A stretch of DNA of 64,000 bases, from contig OY757924.1 in assembly GCA_963585895.1 (NCBI GenBank), forward strand, positions 57,246,242 to 57,310,241, in the 5' to 3' direction. The DNA is from Sepioteuthis lessoniana (lineage: Eukaryota > Mollusca > Cephalopoda > Myopsida > Loliginidae). Position numbers and translations under genes: made by a program. This document shows positions 19,915 through 31,400 of this stretch, piece after piece (positions within the stretch are counted from its first letter, which is position 1; each line of letters opens with the position of its first letter). The notes under the pieces were generated by a model. It had not been told where the DNA came from and made no database searches. It saw only the letters and a list, made by a program, of their open reading frames with translations.

Positions 19915-20328
19915 TACCATAAGGAGACAATAAACAGTTGCTCTCCCGTGGATTTTGGGGGGAGTGTCTTTTGCACCCGAGAATTCCAGAATACTTGGTG
20001 ACGTGAGAATACGAGAACACTTTCTCGTTTGTTTTTTTTTTCATCTCCGTTCTTCAAGCGGTAAAGACAGCTTCTCTTTGTGTACCCGTTCGTCCAACCA
20101 AGTGGGTATTACAGTTTTTTTTATCGCTATTCAGTGAACAGAAGATAGACATTGTCTCCAAACTCTCCACTTTGTTTCGCCCTTGCGTTGAAACGTAAAG
20201 ACCCATAGCTTTGTCTATCAAAGAAGATAAGTAAGAGTTTGCATTATCTTTGTGGTCCCTTTCATATACAGCTTGTTCATCAAACAACATGTGCACATTT
20301 TATGTTGGGATAAGTTTATGTATTCCGG

Positions 20329-20330
<2 letters not shown>
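19915..20330. repeat. Repeat G copy 2
   Basis: Counterpart of 8340-8720: AGGAGACAATAAACAG, TTTGCACCCGAGAATTCC, ACACTTTCTCGTTTG, GCTTCTCTTTGTG, AGTGAACAGAAGATAGAC, CATATACAGCTTGTTCATC and GTGCACATTTTATGTTGG. It ends at a (TA)n tract. At 20656-20685 the text AATAAAATTTGGTGACTCCC resembles an LTR end followed by a primer-binding site, but I cannot connect it to copy 1. Confidence 0.5.

Positions 20331-20366
<36 letters not shown>
20331..20366. repeat. (TA)n microsatellite
   Basis: Uninterrupted TA run at the end of repeat G copy 2. Confidence 0.95.
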
Positions 20367-20369
<3 letters not shown>

Positions 20370-20784
20370 GGAAATAAAACTTTTTATAACCTCTTGAGAG
20401 AATACGAGAGCAGCAGCTGACATGTTTGTCGCAAAAAAAAACAAAAAAAAACAGATCAGGTATAAAGAATACCCCCCAAAAAAAACAGTCAGAGAGACAA
20501 GACGAATAATGAACACAGACAATGGACATTAAGATCAATAACACATGATATTATTAAAGACTTACTCGTCTGTTTAAAAAAATATATCACGTAGATGTAC
20601 ACGTAGAATTGACCCATATGTATTGATTGTTTGTTTAGCACTTGTTACTTGTTGCGTTAATAAAATTTGGTGACTCCCGATCTGATAGACGTTTTTAAAA
20701 AGCAGTTTATATCTCTCTCTTCTTCTTCTTTCTGGTATCACTTTTCTTTCCTTATTTTTTGTTTTTAAAATTATTTTTCTATTG

Positions 20785-20844
<60 letters not shown>

Positions 20845-20934
20845 TTCTCTTTGTCGCTTTTACTTTTTCCTAATCTATTTTTCAATTTTCTTTTTCTTTA
20901 TTTCCTTCTTTTTCATTTATTCTGTTTTTTCTTT
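20367..20934. other. No gene; (CT)n(TA)n tract inside
   Basis: A CT run joined to a TA run lies at about 20787-20842. Flanking DNA is T-rich. Apparent frames are low-complexity. Confidence 0.5.
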
Positions 20935-21003
20935 CACACTGTCGGCTGGGGCTGTAGAATACGCCAACAGTACCTCTGCAAAGGACTAAAGTATCCCCCA
21001 CCA
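20935..21003 (+). repeat. Repeat D/E 5' end fragment
   Basis: ACACTGTCGGCTGGGGCTGT, GAATACGCCAACAGTACCTC and TGCAAAGGACTAAAGTA match the 5' end of repeat D. It is cut off by an (AAT)n tract at 21004-21020. Confidence 0.6.
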
Positions 21004-21020
21004 ATAATAATAATAATAAT

Positions 21021-21252
21021 TAGACGACGGTGATGTCGATTGTAATTGGTGCGGTTGGAACAGTCCCCAAAGGCCTGGAAAAGGAATTGGAAGATTTAGA
21101 AATTAGAGGACGAGCAGAGACCATCCAGACTACAGCGTTTTAGGGATTGGCAGAATACTGAGAAGAGTCCTGGAGACTTGAGGAGACTTGTTGTCACTCG
21201 GGCTCCAGTGAAAGACCATTAGCTAGCGCTGGTATGAAAAATTCGCAAGAAC
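21021..21252 (+). mobile_element. RLE LINE, C-terminal/3' end fragment
   Basis: ATTGTAATTGGTGCGGTTGG through GTCACTCGGGCTCCAGTGAA parallels 22630-22840, the 3' end of the next copy. The encoded end contains IVIGAVGTVPKGLEKELEDL and LRRVLETxGDLLSL-like residues. It is flanked by (AAT)n on the left and meets a second, longer copy on the right. Confidence 0.65.
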
Positions 21253-22847
21253 CGTTACTATTCATAATTGTGATCATGCCACTTAACCAAATACTCAGAA
21301 AATGCACAGCCGGGTACAAACTTAGTAAATGGCAAGAAAAGATCAATCATCTAATGTACATGGACGACATCAAACTATTTGCAAAAAATGAAAAAGAACT
21401 GGAAACTCGAATACACGCAGTTAGAATATACAGTCAGGACATGGGAATGGAATTTGGCATAGAAAAATGCACCATGCTAGTAATGAAAAGCGACAAACAA
21501 CACTTGACGGACGGAATGGAACGACCAAATCAAGACAAGATTAGAACGCTCGGAGATAAGGAAACGTACAAATACTTGGGTATCTTGGAATTGACATCAT
21601 CAAACAAGTGGAGATGAAAGAAAAAATTAAGAAAGAATATCTCAGGAGAACCAGAAAGCTAATCGAAACAAAACTATCTTGTAGAAACCTCATCAAAAGA
21701 ATAAATACCTGGGCTGTACCCCTCGTTAGATATTCGGGACCCTTTTTGAAATGGACCAGAGAATAACTTAAGTAAATGGACTAAAGAACAAGAAAACTAA
21801 TGACCATGCATAAGGCATTACATCCCAGAGGTGACGTTGACAGACTATATGTATTAAGAAAGGAGGGAGGAAGAAGACTCGCCAGCATTGAAGATAACGT
21901 TGACACATCGATACGACTCGAGGACTACATAGAAAAGCACCAAGGAGGACTGATTACAGCCACCAGAAACGATACTAAGACGATGACCAGCAAAATGACA
22001 ATTACTAGAAAATAAAAATGGGAAGAAAAACAACTCTATGGGCGCTCTAAACGACTAATAAGCAACATCTCACACGAGAAAACCTAGACGTGGCTAAGAA
22101 AAGGAAAGCTTAAGAGAGAAATAGAATCTTTCCTAATAGCAGCCCAAAACAACGTCATAAGAACCAACCATATCAAAGCGAGAATGGATAAGACGCAACA
22201 AAGTAGCAAATGTAGGTTATGTGTTAATAGAAACGAAACGATCAATCACATAATAAGCGAATGCAGCAAATTAGCAGAAAAAGAGTATAAGACGAGACAC
22301 GACTGGATGAGCAAGGTGATCAACTGGGAGATGTGCAAGAAACTTAAATTTGACCATATGAACAAATGGTATATGCACAACCCAGCATCTGTCCTAGAGA
22401 ATGACACACATAAACTCCTATGGGACTTTGACATACAAACGGATCCCCTAATCTCGGCCAGAAGACTAGACTTTATAATAATCAACAAAAAAAAAGAGAA
22501 CTTGCAAAATTGTGAACTTTGCTGTCCCAGCTGACCACAGAATTAAACTGAAGGGAAGCAAAAATAAGGATAAGTACCTCGACCTTACTAGGGAAATGAA
22601 AAAATTATGAAACATGAAAGTGACAATTATACCAATCGTGATTGGTGCTTTGGTACAGTCACCAAAGGATTATTAAAGCGAATGGAGGATTTAGAGGTAG
22701 GAGGACGAGTGGAGACTATCCTGGCTACAGCATTATTGAGAACGCCCAGAATACTGAGAAGAGTTCTGGAGACTTGAGGAGACTTGCTGTCACTCAAACT
22801 CCAGTGAAAAACCATCAGTTAAAACTGATGTGAAAAACTCTCAAGGA
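21253..22847 (+). mobile_element. RLE-type LINE, RT to restriction-like endonuclease, broken
   Basis: The copy starts inside the reverse transcriptase (PLLFIIVIMPLNQIL), then YMDDIKLFAKNEKEL (motif C, YMDD), YKYLGILE, RKLMTMHKALHPRGDVDRLY and RKEGGRRLASIEDNVD. A CCHC-type knuckle follows: CRLCVNRNETINHIISEC at about 22210-22264. Next is RRLDFIIINKKK. In R2/R4-type LINEs this is the RPD element of a PD-(D/E)XK endonuclease, but here Pro is Leu. After a one-base frameshift the partner segment reads CKIVNFAVPADH, with Asn where the family has catalytic Asp. Frameshifts near 21600 and stops around 21760 and 22015 also break it. A (AAT)n tail follows at 22848-22895. From memory it belongs to the same family as the Myb-bearing fragment at 1-1026. 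Confidence 0.75.
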
Positions 22848-22850
22848 GTA

Positions 22851-22897
<47 letters not shown>

Positions 22898-22905
22898 TAA
22901 TAATA
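22848..22905. repeat. (AAT)n tract at LINE 3' end
   Basis: About 17 AAT units with one GAT variant. A shorter (AAT)n lies at the 5' side of the LINE cluster (21004-21020). Confidence 0.9.
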
Positions 22906-23217
22906 ATAGCTCTTTTAAGAAGATTTGTAACCGAAACACCATAACTGAACTCGTTAATAATGGCTTGCTAGTTTAATTTGCTATTACACCACACGTGAAA
23001 TTTAATTTCCCATTTTAAGACGCGAGTTATCAGTCTCTGAAATAATACCCACTTAATAGGTCGATAATATGGGCAAATCTGACACGAAATTTCATCAAGT
23101 GAATTGGAATATTAACTGCAAAAAAGCACTGACTTCCCTCGCCTAAGGTTTCTAATATCTTATTTTGTAAAATGCAACCACCAGATGCATAGAACGTTTC
23201 CGTCTACTCAGATCTTG
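22906..23217. other. No gene seen
   Basis: Unique-looking AT-rich DNA without recognisable features. Confidence 0.35.
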
Positions 23218-23365
<148 letters not shown>

Positions 23366-23464
23366 ACATGCGTACGAGTGAATGTATGTATGTATGTATA
23401 TGAATGTACGAGGCAAATTACGAAAAAAGCAATTTGGACAAGTTCGGTTTGGTTTCTTTGTTTA

Positions 23465-23495
<31 letters not shown>
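23465..23495. repeat. (TAGA)n microsatellite
   Basis: About seven TAGA units. Confidence 0.9.
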
Positions 23496-23511
23496 TGAAC
23501 AGTCTGGAACA

Positions 23512-23752
23512 AATAAGTTGGGTTTCGTTTAACTTCTTTGTCTAATGACATACCAACCTTTGAGGGTTATGTCAAAGACATCTATGTAGAAGGACAGTAG
23601 GAGTGCTATTTAACCCATAGCGTGGGGTTGAGTAGAGAGTCCATACCTTTCCCAAGGGTTTTAGTCCGAAAGTGACTGGCGTTCAAACTCGCTCACTACG
23701 ATGTCACAGTCCAGTACGTTAGCTATCACGTCACAGAGATTTTCCCACAATT
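23512..23752 (-). mobile_element. SINE-A copy
   Basis: Reversed copy: the tail complement (GACATACCAACCTTTGAGGG) is near 23547, the central domain at 23610-23670, and a degraded box B complement (GGCGTTCAAACTCGC) near 23680. The head has several changes. Confidence 0.7.
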
Positions 23753-23929
23753 ATGACTGGACTTATAAAAGTAGCAACTCGACTTAATATCTTTCCAAGA
23801 AATGAAAATGAAAAAGGCATAAATCAAAGATTAATTGGAATAAAGAAGTAACACCACAATTGCATAAACGAATTCATTCATCAGCAGATCCTGGGCGGAC
23901 AATATCAATAAGATATGGAGAGTTAGTAA

Positions 23930-24203
23930 CTGCTTATCTATGTTCCAACTAAATGCAGAAAACAAGATGATATACGTGATAAACGTATTTGCTATAACAT
24001 TTAATCTGCCAAGGAAAACAAAAACAAAAAGAATAGAACTGAAAAAAACCCATAAAAGGTTTTACAAGGACCTAAGAACAACGCAGAAAGAATCATACAT
24101 GATACTAATAGCAACTAACGGAGGACTGAAGAAACTGGTAGATGGAATCTCGAGAACTGAAGGGACGTTGCTTTCTGTTAATGACGAAGCGGGGCTCCAA
24201 TAA
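23930..24203 (+). pseudogene. Possible C-terminal fragment of another RLE LINE
   Basis: An 87-codon frame reads LNAENKMIYVINVFAITFNL, a Lys-rich segment, then ESYMILIATNGGLKKLVDGI. This resembles the region of RLE LINEs in which a Lys/Tyr-Val-Ile-Asp strand precedes a charged helix and a Pro-Ile-Val-Ile-Gly-Ala-like strand. The expected Asp is Asn here. It is a weak match by eye. An unrelated chance frame is possible. Confidence 0.35.
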
Positions 24204-24284
24204 CTAACAATTCAACGAATGGATATGCTACGTTACCAGTTCATTTTACGCCGCTTCCCTTATAGAATAACAGCTCTTAAAAAC

Positions 24285-24838
24285 TATCCCGTCGACTGGA
24301 GAAGTAAAATACGCCAACCGCCCCCACCCCACCCCAACGAGGCCACGTGTTGACCGTCAGTGGCTACTCGTAATGATTCAGAATGGGATCCTGGTGGCTG
24401 ACTCGTCCGTAATCCAGCAACTGAAGTGGTTACGTGACCTGCAACACACTACTTTGGCCTTTAACGAGCTATACGAGCTGTCGGAATGGCCCGATTCGAT
24501 CAATCGGCTGGTTATGTTAAACACTAGCTTCTTTATGATTATCCCAACCCTATTTTATCTCAAAGGTACAAAAAGGCGGTGGCTGAGAGTCAAGTGACAA
24601 GAGATAGCAATATCTAAAACCATTTAATTGTGTGCAAAAAACAATGATTATAAAGATTTTAGATAAAATCAATTGTTAGCAACACTTGAAACCTTTTAAC
24701 TGTGTGCAAACGTATGAGTTCTAACTCGTTTAAAACTAAAGTTACCAAAAAATATATCCGTCTATAAATTATATATATATATATATATATAGGATTTGAC
24801 ATTGAATAACCCACAAGGATTGATATGCCATTAAGCCA
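24285..24838 (+). repeat. Repeat E copy with SINE-A/D-type tail
   Basis: GTCGACTGGAGAAGTAAAAT, GGGATCCTGGTGGCTGACTC, CGATTCGATCAATCGGCTGG and CAACCCTATTTTATCTC match the E middle. Then come subrepeats with ACTGTGTGCAAACG, a (TA)n tract at 24770-24791 and the tail AGGATTTGACATTGAATAAC. The tail shows that E ends like D and SINE-A. Confidence 0.65.
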
Positions 24839-25344
24839 AATGAATGAGCAGACATCTATTAAAAACTATTTTAAAAACTTTCTAATACAATTTTTTTTCA
24901 CAAAAATTTTTTTATGAAAAAATCATAAAAAATGTTCCTATTTGTCTAATCACTTTTTCATATATTTGAGTGTGTGGGGGGGCTGCGTATGTGTGTGTGA
25001 ATGAGTGTGTGTTAATAATATCGCTTGTAAGTTTATAAATAGTGTTCACTATCAGTGATAGAGCATGTATATCGAATTTAGGATCACTGTAGACAACGAT
25101 TAATAGTTTCACAATCATCAGGTAAAACCACATTCGGAAGAAAGATGAATATTACAGGAGATTGGTACATGGAAAATAAGAATTATTAGATGGAATTAAA
25201 TTTACATTTTAGAAAATCTAAAATGTTTATAGAATAACAGACTGAACATAGACGTTTCCAAAAAAATGTTTGTTACAATATATTAAAATACTAAAAACCT
25301 AGAATTTCTTGAATTTCTTCTTTTTTAATATGTAGTTATTGAGG
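24839..25344. other. No gene seen
   Basis: AT-rich with a GT-rich patch near 24967-25015. Nothing recognisable. Confidence 0.35.
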
Positions 25345-25460
25345 AATCATAGTAACTTGGTGACCGTAGTCGACGGTGACCAGAAGGCCCCCTTTTCAAT
25401 AGCTACTACACCGAGGTGTAGGGGAGGGCGCTACTCCTTTCCCTGAGAGGGATCATAAGT
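25345..25460 (-). mobile_element. SINE-W fragment
   Basis: SINE-W is a further tRNA-headed family with three copies here. This fragment has only the body (complement of TGGTCACCGTCGACTACGG, AATAGCTACTACACCGAGGT, GGGAGGGCGCTACTCCTTTC). The full head is present at 49555-49615. Confidence 0.6.
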
Positions 25461-25656
25461 AATGTAAAAAAAAACTATTTTTATATGTTGCTATTTCCTT
25501 TTGTTAGTTTTATTTCAATATGGAGCACTAAAGCAATGTATCCTTTCTTAAGAGGAAAAAAATGTCTAACACCAGATTTTCAATTTAAAAAAAACAAGCA
25601 GAGATCGTACCAAAATGTAGACATGAAAATAGGTAACAACTATACTATTTCCGCCC

Positions 25657-25985
25657 TGTCGGCTGGCGCTATAGAATACGCCGAGTGCACCACTGCGGAA
25701 GGGTAAGACTCCCTCTTCAATGAGGCCACCTGTTGGCCGTGGGCAGCGACCTGTAAGGCGTTAGGATGGAGCCCTGGTGGTTGAGCTGTCGACAGAATTT
25801 GCCCCTTTCTTGGTCTGACGGGTAGTCGGATAGGCCCGATCCGATCAATCGGCTGCTCCAGTCATGCTCTATCACACATATTTATTTTCTCCCGAACGTA
25901 TTAGCCAATCTGCTCTTGCAGAACAATGTCCAACCCCTTATCTTATAGGTGCTAGAAGGCGGGGGCTGAGGGTCTATTGTGTTAA
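25657..25985 (+). repeat. Repeat E copy, 3' truncated
   Basis: CTGTCGGCTGGCGCTATAGA, GAGCCCTGGTGGTTGAGCTG, CCGATCCGATCAATCGGCTG and CCAACCCCTTATCTTATAGG match E. It ends at GAGGGTCTATTGTGTTAAG, so the D-like 3' half is absent. Confidence 0.6.
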
Positions 25986-26229
25986 GAAGAAAGTACATTT
26001 TAACCCTGTTAGATTGAGTTATAAAAACCAGAATTTGGCAGAGGTTCGAAATCATGCTCTTAATACGAATATACTGGTATTGTATCCCTGTCTCAGTCAA
26101 GGCGAATAGGTTTCTCCCTTGATTCATTCCCTTTTCAAGTTGGACTCCGCGGTGGATGGTGGAACATAGGACCAGTGAAAAATATATAACAGATACGGCT
26201 TTTTTCTCAAACAAAAATTCAAACATAAT

Positions 26230-27222
26230 TTAAACGAATCACACTCTTCAGATAACGAAACAGAAACACCTTTTCCTTGATTCATAATCATTGAATCTAA
26301 CAGTGCTCCGGTCACGAATTTATCACCCTTCATAATTGAAAAAAACTTAACAAACTTAACACCAATTACCGTCAAAAAATTAAAAAAATCAAACTCTACT
26401 TGTCGAGGTGGAAAAGAGGAAACACGCTGATTTTCTACTGAAAATGACAAAGTTTCACAATATCAGTGTCAAAACTTACCCTCACAAATCCCTGAACGTA
26501 AGTAAGGGGATTGTGAAAAGAAAAGAACTCTCCCTGTGCACCATCGAAGAAATAAAAAGAGAGCTAAAAAAGTAAGGTGTGACTGAAGTGAAAAGAGAAT
26601 CAAAAAAGAAGGGAAAACAATAAAGACGAATACATATATAATGCATTTTGACACACCCAAAATACCCGAAAAAATAAAAGTTACCTAGACAATGGAAGGG
26701 GTCGATCAATACATACCTAACCCATTGTGATGTTACACATGCCAAAAATATGGACACCATGAGGATAATTGTAGAGGGTGTGAAGTGTGCTGGAAATGTG
26801 GTCAGCAAAATCCTGATCATCGCATTAATGACTGTCAATTCCCATGTAAATGTGCTAATTGTGGCGGCGATCATCCGGTGTACGCAAGATCTTGTGAGAG
26901 TTGGAGACAAGAGAAGGAATTATTAACAGTAAAACACCAGAATAATATTCCTTATTATGAAGCCTGTAAATTAGTAGAAAGCTCTAAGACCACTAGATAT
27001 TCCCAAGCAGTTCAGCGTAATAAATCTCCATACAACAAGTGTGAGATGATTTTTAAAACCTTAATCCAACTGGAGCCGGGTGATTGGGAAAGCTTCATCA
27101 ATAAAATCAAAGCCTTGCTTGATACTACCAAAGCTACGGATACATCGATTACATCTGTGGATCTTGCAGAAAACAAAACCACCACCCCAAACACAGATCT
27201 GATCAGGGAAAACCGATACTGA
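26230..27222 (+). pseudogene. LINE ORF1, gag-like with three CCHC knuckles
   Basis: Coding begins near NESHSSDNETETPFP and includes APVTNLSPFIIEKNLTNL. It shifts frame near 26440, continues HNISVKTYPHKSLNVSKG and IVKRKELSLCTIEEIKREL, meets stops near 26572, 26616 and 26640, and goes on to VDQYIPNPL. Three zinc knuckles follow at about 26733-26896: CYTCQKYGHHEDNC, CWKCGQQNPDHRINDC and CKCANCGGDHPVYARSC. The open part (26785-27219) ends with a polar tail. In this family ORF1 binds the LINE RNA. Confidence 0.75.
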
Positions 27223-27566
27223 GGAGAAAACGGCAATAACACCAACCACGTGGCCGATAAAACACCCTGTAACAAAATCTCCAACTAAAATTAGATCAAA
27301 AGCTTCCCAATTAGACCACCCGGTTCTATAGACTCCTCTCCAAATAAAAACACTTAAGGACAAACAAAAACCTACACCAAAACCAAAAATACAAGAAACA
27401 GAAAATACAGAAACGATGAATAAATTCAGAATATTAGAAAAGATGGAAACAGAGAGGAGCCCCCAATTAACTAAACCTAAAACCCAAAAGAATAAACCAA
27501 TAAAAAGCCTGGAACCAAAGGACTAATAATGAACCACCAAATGACTGTCCGGATTAAATACAATAA

Positions 27567-28300
27567 AAAATGTGTAACAAAATATTACAATGGAACTATA
27601 GAGGAAGTAGAGCTAATTACGAAGAACCGCTACTACTCCTACTTGAATATAACCCCAAAATAGTATGTCTTCAAGAAACATTCCTCAAAGTACATAAAAC
27701 ATTTTCAGTCATACAATCACCTTTACAAAGGTGGACACAGAACTTCTGGAGGTTTCTCTATCCTCGTTAGGAAGGACATACCCCAACAGTAAATCAACAC
27801 CGAGAGTGAACTCCAGGTGATTGCTGTCAAAACTACACTTCACAAACCAGTAAATATATGCTCCATTTATATACCCCCACATGATCCCATAAACAACAAA
27901 AACTTGATAAACTAATAGAACAAATTCCTAAACCCCACATATTACTAGGTGACCTTAACAGTCACAATACTATATGGGGGTGCCTGAAAACCAACAAAAA
28001 GAGCACTGATCTGGAGAAGGTAATCAATAGCAACAATCTCTCTATCTTAACAACTCTCCCACTTATCTCAACCCATCTACCGGTTCCTATTCAGCTATCA
28101 ACATCACTCTACCTGATCCTTCAAGTTACATGGATTACATATGGAAGGTCCATGACGATCCTTGTTACAGTGACCACTTCTCCATAATTCTGGAAACCAC
28201 ACAACCTATCCATGACAACCACAAACCTCCCTGCTGGAAAACAAATAAGGCCGATTGGTAACAATTTAAAACCTGATACAATAGAAGACTGGTTCAAGAC
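27567..28300 (+). pseudogene. LINE ORF2, AP-type endonuclease part
   Basis: It opens ILQWNYRGSRANYEE (usual Asn-Cys/Tyr-Arg-Gly start), then IVCLQETFL with the catalytic Glu retained. After frameshifts LLGDLNSHNTIWGC carries the Asp-x-Asn of the third motif. Later endonuclease motifs are blurred (SDHFSI-like text near 28175 in another frame). Confidence 0.7.
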
Positions 28301-28939
28301 CTAAATAGCACAGTTCTAATAAAACATTTCACTGAAACATTAATTGCAATAGTAAATGAAACTATACCAAAAACCTCGCCCTCAAACAGACGAAACGCAT
28401 CCTGGTTTAACAATGAGAGCAAAATAGCAATCAGACTACGACATGCTGCCCTCCGCAAATTAAAAAAAGAACCCTTAACAAGCAATCTAAACTCTTTTAA
28501 ACAACTCAGAGCAAAGGCAAGGAAGACCATTAAACAAGCTAAAAAGATCAGTTGGCAAAATTATGTAAATAAATTTAATTCGTTCACCAAAACAAAAAGT
28601 CTGGAAAATGATCCGCAAATTTTCTGGCAAAAACCAGTCTACTCCACTCAAAATACCTCATTAAAAATAATACTCAAGTCACCAATATAAAAGATATTGC
28701 CAACACACAACCTGAGATCTTCTCAGCAAATTCTTCCTCCACAAACTCCAACACAGAATTTCACAAATACAAAGACAAGAAAAGAAACAAAAGCTTAATT
28801 TTAAATCGGACAACACTGAAAGCTACAACGAACTCTTTTCATTATCAGAACAAAAAGAAGCCAACCAAAAATCCCACAACACTCCAGTCAGACTAGATGA
28901 AATTCACAATGAATTTCTCTGACAATTCCTCTCAAAATC

Positions 28940-29832
28940 CTTAGAATACCTACTTACTGCATTAAATGACATTTGGAAAAAAGCAAACTCCCAGAACCAT
29001 GGAAACTAGCTATCATCATCGCAATATGTAAACCAGGAAAGAAAAATCTTTACGCATTAAACTATCGCTCAATTGCTTTAACAAGCTGCCTGTATAAGAC
29101 CATGGAACGAATGGTCAATAAAAGGCTAGTTTGGTTCATAGAATCCAATAATCTTTTTACCAATTTCCAATGCAGCTTTAGAAGCCGAAGATCAACAATG
29201 AATCATGTAGTCAGATTAGAAACCTCTATACGAGAGGCAATTATACAAAAACAACATCTCGTAGCAATATTCTTTGACTTAGAGAAGGCATACGAGACTA
29301 CTTGGCGGTATGGTATCATGAAAGACCAACACAATATGGGATTGAAAGGCAGACTTGCAAACTTTATCAAAGCTTTTCTTTCGGACAGGAAATTCCGAGT
29401 CCGTATTGGTTCAACCTTATCAAACATCCAAAATCAAGAAGATGGAGTTCCTCAGGGGAGTATACTATCAGTAACCCTCTTCAATATAAAAATCAATAGC
29501 ATCACCAATTCTCTAAATCCTGGAGTTGATAAGTATTGTTCGTTGATGACTTCTGCATCACCTCTACGCCCAAATATATACGTACAGCAAAACGTCAACT
29601 ACAACAGGGCATCAACAAAATAAACAAATGGGCAATGATAAACGGCTTTAAAATTTTCAAAACAAAAACTCAGCGCGTGCATTTTTGTCAATTAAGAAAA
29701 ATTCATAACAACCTTACATTAAATCTGGACGGATTAGAAATTCCAGTCGTTGATCAGTACAAATCCCTCGGCGTTATTTTCGATAAAAAGCTCTCTTTCA
29801 TTCCACGCATTCAAATCTTTAAAGAGAAATGA
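28940..29832 (+). pseudogene. LINE ORF2, reverse transcriptase
   Basis: LPEPWKLAIIIAICKPGKK and LNYRSIALTSCLYKTMERMV form the first RT blocks. Motif A is FFDLEKAYETTW (Asp present). The next block is GVPQGSILSVTLFNI. Motif C reads FVDDF, but only after a one-base frameshift at about 29535, where the next frame (29536-29829) takes over to YKSLGVIFDKKLSF. Catalytic Asp residues are therefore still encoded but split across frames. Confidence 0.8.
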
Positions 29833-30394
29833 TGCAAAACATTAAAACTCCTTTGTGTAATAGCCCACAAAGACTTGGGTGCAGACCAGCACACCTTGCT
29901 GAAATTATATAGAATCTTAATCCGCTAAAAAATTGACTATGGCCGTTTCATATATGGAGCAGCTAGAAAATTCAACCTCAAATCATTACAGACAGTCCAC
30001 CATAAGGGATTGAAACTCGTCTCAGGGGCTTTTAGAACATCACAAGTGGAGAGCCTTTATTCTGAAGCCTGCGAACCACCTCTAAGAGTAAGATTCACAA
30101 TTAGGCCTACAATACTACAGCAAACTGAAATCACTACCATCCAATCCGGCTTATGACTGTACTTTCAATACCAAACAGCAAAACCAATTTGAGCAGATAG
30201 AAAAGACCATAAAAACATTCGGTCTTCGCATGAAACACATACTGGAAGACAGACATTTCCCTAACAAACATTCATGATACCATACAACTAAGCTCTCCTC
30301 CTTGCCTACTAAAACAGCCTGGTGGGGTATCCTTGATTTAAACAAGTTCCCCAAAAACAAAACTCATCCCCTAACCTACCAAGAGAAACTAAAT

Positions 30395-30817
30395 AACTTT
30401 CGGGAGAGATATCCCAATCACTTACACATTTTCACGGATGGCTCCTTGAAAAAACTCCTCCCAAAAGAGCCCTCCATATTTTCTGCCGAAATCTGTGTAA
30501 TAAATTTGGCACTCAAACTAGTTTCAACAAGCATCAAGGAAAAGTTCATTCATTCAGACTTCATCTCTGTTCTACAATCTCATAAAAATACAAAACTTGA
30601 TAATCCCTTCATTGTCAAGTTTCTAAACAAACTCATTTCCATGAACCATAGCAAAAAGATGATATTCTGCTGGATCCAAAGCCATATAGGAATCCAAGGA
30701 AACGATAAAGCGGATTCATTAACTAAAGCTGCTCTCAATATGGTGCCCGATAAAAAATCAAAAATACCATATACTGACCTCAAACTGAAAATCAGGCAAA
30801 TAACTACAAAGAAATGA
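30395..30817 (+). pseudogene. LINE ORF2, RNase H domain
   Basis: An open frame (30302-30814) carries HIFTDGSL (first Asp), FSAEICVINLAL (Glu), FIHSDFISVLQ (second Asp) and GIQGNDKADSLTKAAL (last Asp). All four catalytic positions are present. The gap between the first Asp and the Glu is short, with a small deletion (SLKKLLPKEPSIF). After 30817 the text CPCGNQYTIKHIFIEC marks the Cys-rich end. Confidence 0.75.
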
Positions 30818-31269
30818 CAATGGTTATGGGAGAAACCCCCCCCCCACAAAAGGAAGGAAGCAGGATCTTAATAATATCAGAAGAGAAGAAACCACTCTTG
30901 CCCTGTTACGCATTGGACATACTAGTTTAACTCAATCCTTCATTCTAAAAGATAAGCCTCCCCCGAAATGTCCATGTGGAAACCAGTACACTATAAAACA
31001 CATCTTCATTGAATGCACAAAACTAACCAAAATTCGACGAAGGTTTAATAATGTTGATAACATGAGAGAACTATCTAGAATAATAGACCCAAAGCAGATA
31101 TTGAACTTTCGGAAAAGAATCGGCCTCATATCAAAGATGTTGGCTGATGTATTTTCAATACTCGCAATCGCTTTACTGTGTGGAAACAAATTACTAACAT
31201 TAGATAGAAGTCCTGGTATTCGCTAAAAAAGTTCCAATTATTACTGTATGCAAATAATTGAGCTCTGGT

Positions 31270-31400
31270 TTGTCTAAAAATGTTAAACTACAAATTATGC
31301 GCTTACAATTCATTTATATTTGATATATATATATAAACAGGATTTGGCATGAAATTACCCATAAAAGGTTGATATGCCATAAAACCCAACAAACCAAACC
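31270..31400 (+). repeat. LINE 3' end shared with SINE-A, repeat D and repeat E
   Basis: CTGTATGCAAATAATTGAGC, TTAAACTACAAATTATGCGC, a TA tract, AGGATTTGGCATGAAATTAC and AGGTTGATATGCCATAAAA align with the final part of repeat D (for example 58280-58415 and 62150-62280) and with the SINE-A tail. Confidence 0.7.

Larger units (their letters stand above)
26223..31400 (+). mobile_element. Nearly complete, decayed LINE of the I/Jockey type with RNase H
   Basis: The element reads in family order on one strand over about 5.2 kb: gag-like ORF1 with CCHC knuckles, AP-type endonuclease, reverse transcriptase, RNase H, a Cys-rich C-terminus (CPCGNQYTIKHIFIEC) and a 3' UTR. The 3' UTR ends in a short (TA)n, then AGGATTTGGCATGAAATTAC, GGTTGATATGCCATAAAA and AAACCAAACCAAAC. 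All coding parts carry frameshifts and stops. The RNase H places it in the I superclade. Clade assignment beyond that needs a tree. The last 130 bp match the 3' ends of repeat D, repeat E and SINE-A. The left boundary is set by the first recognisable coding, so a 5' UTR may extend to about 26000. Confidence 0.8.

Noticed and set aside
26124..26450. 108-codon minus-strand frame
   Set aside because: It is the complement of LINE ORF1, whose residues are recognisable on the plus strand.
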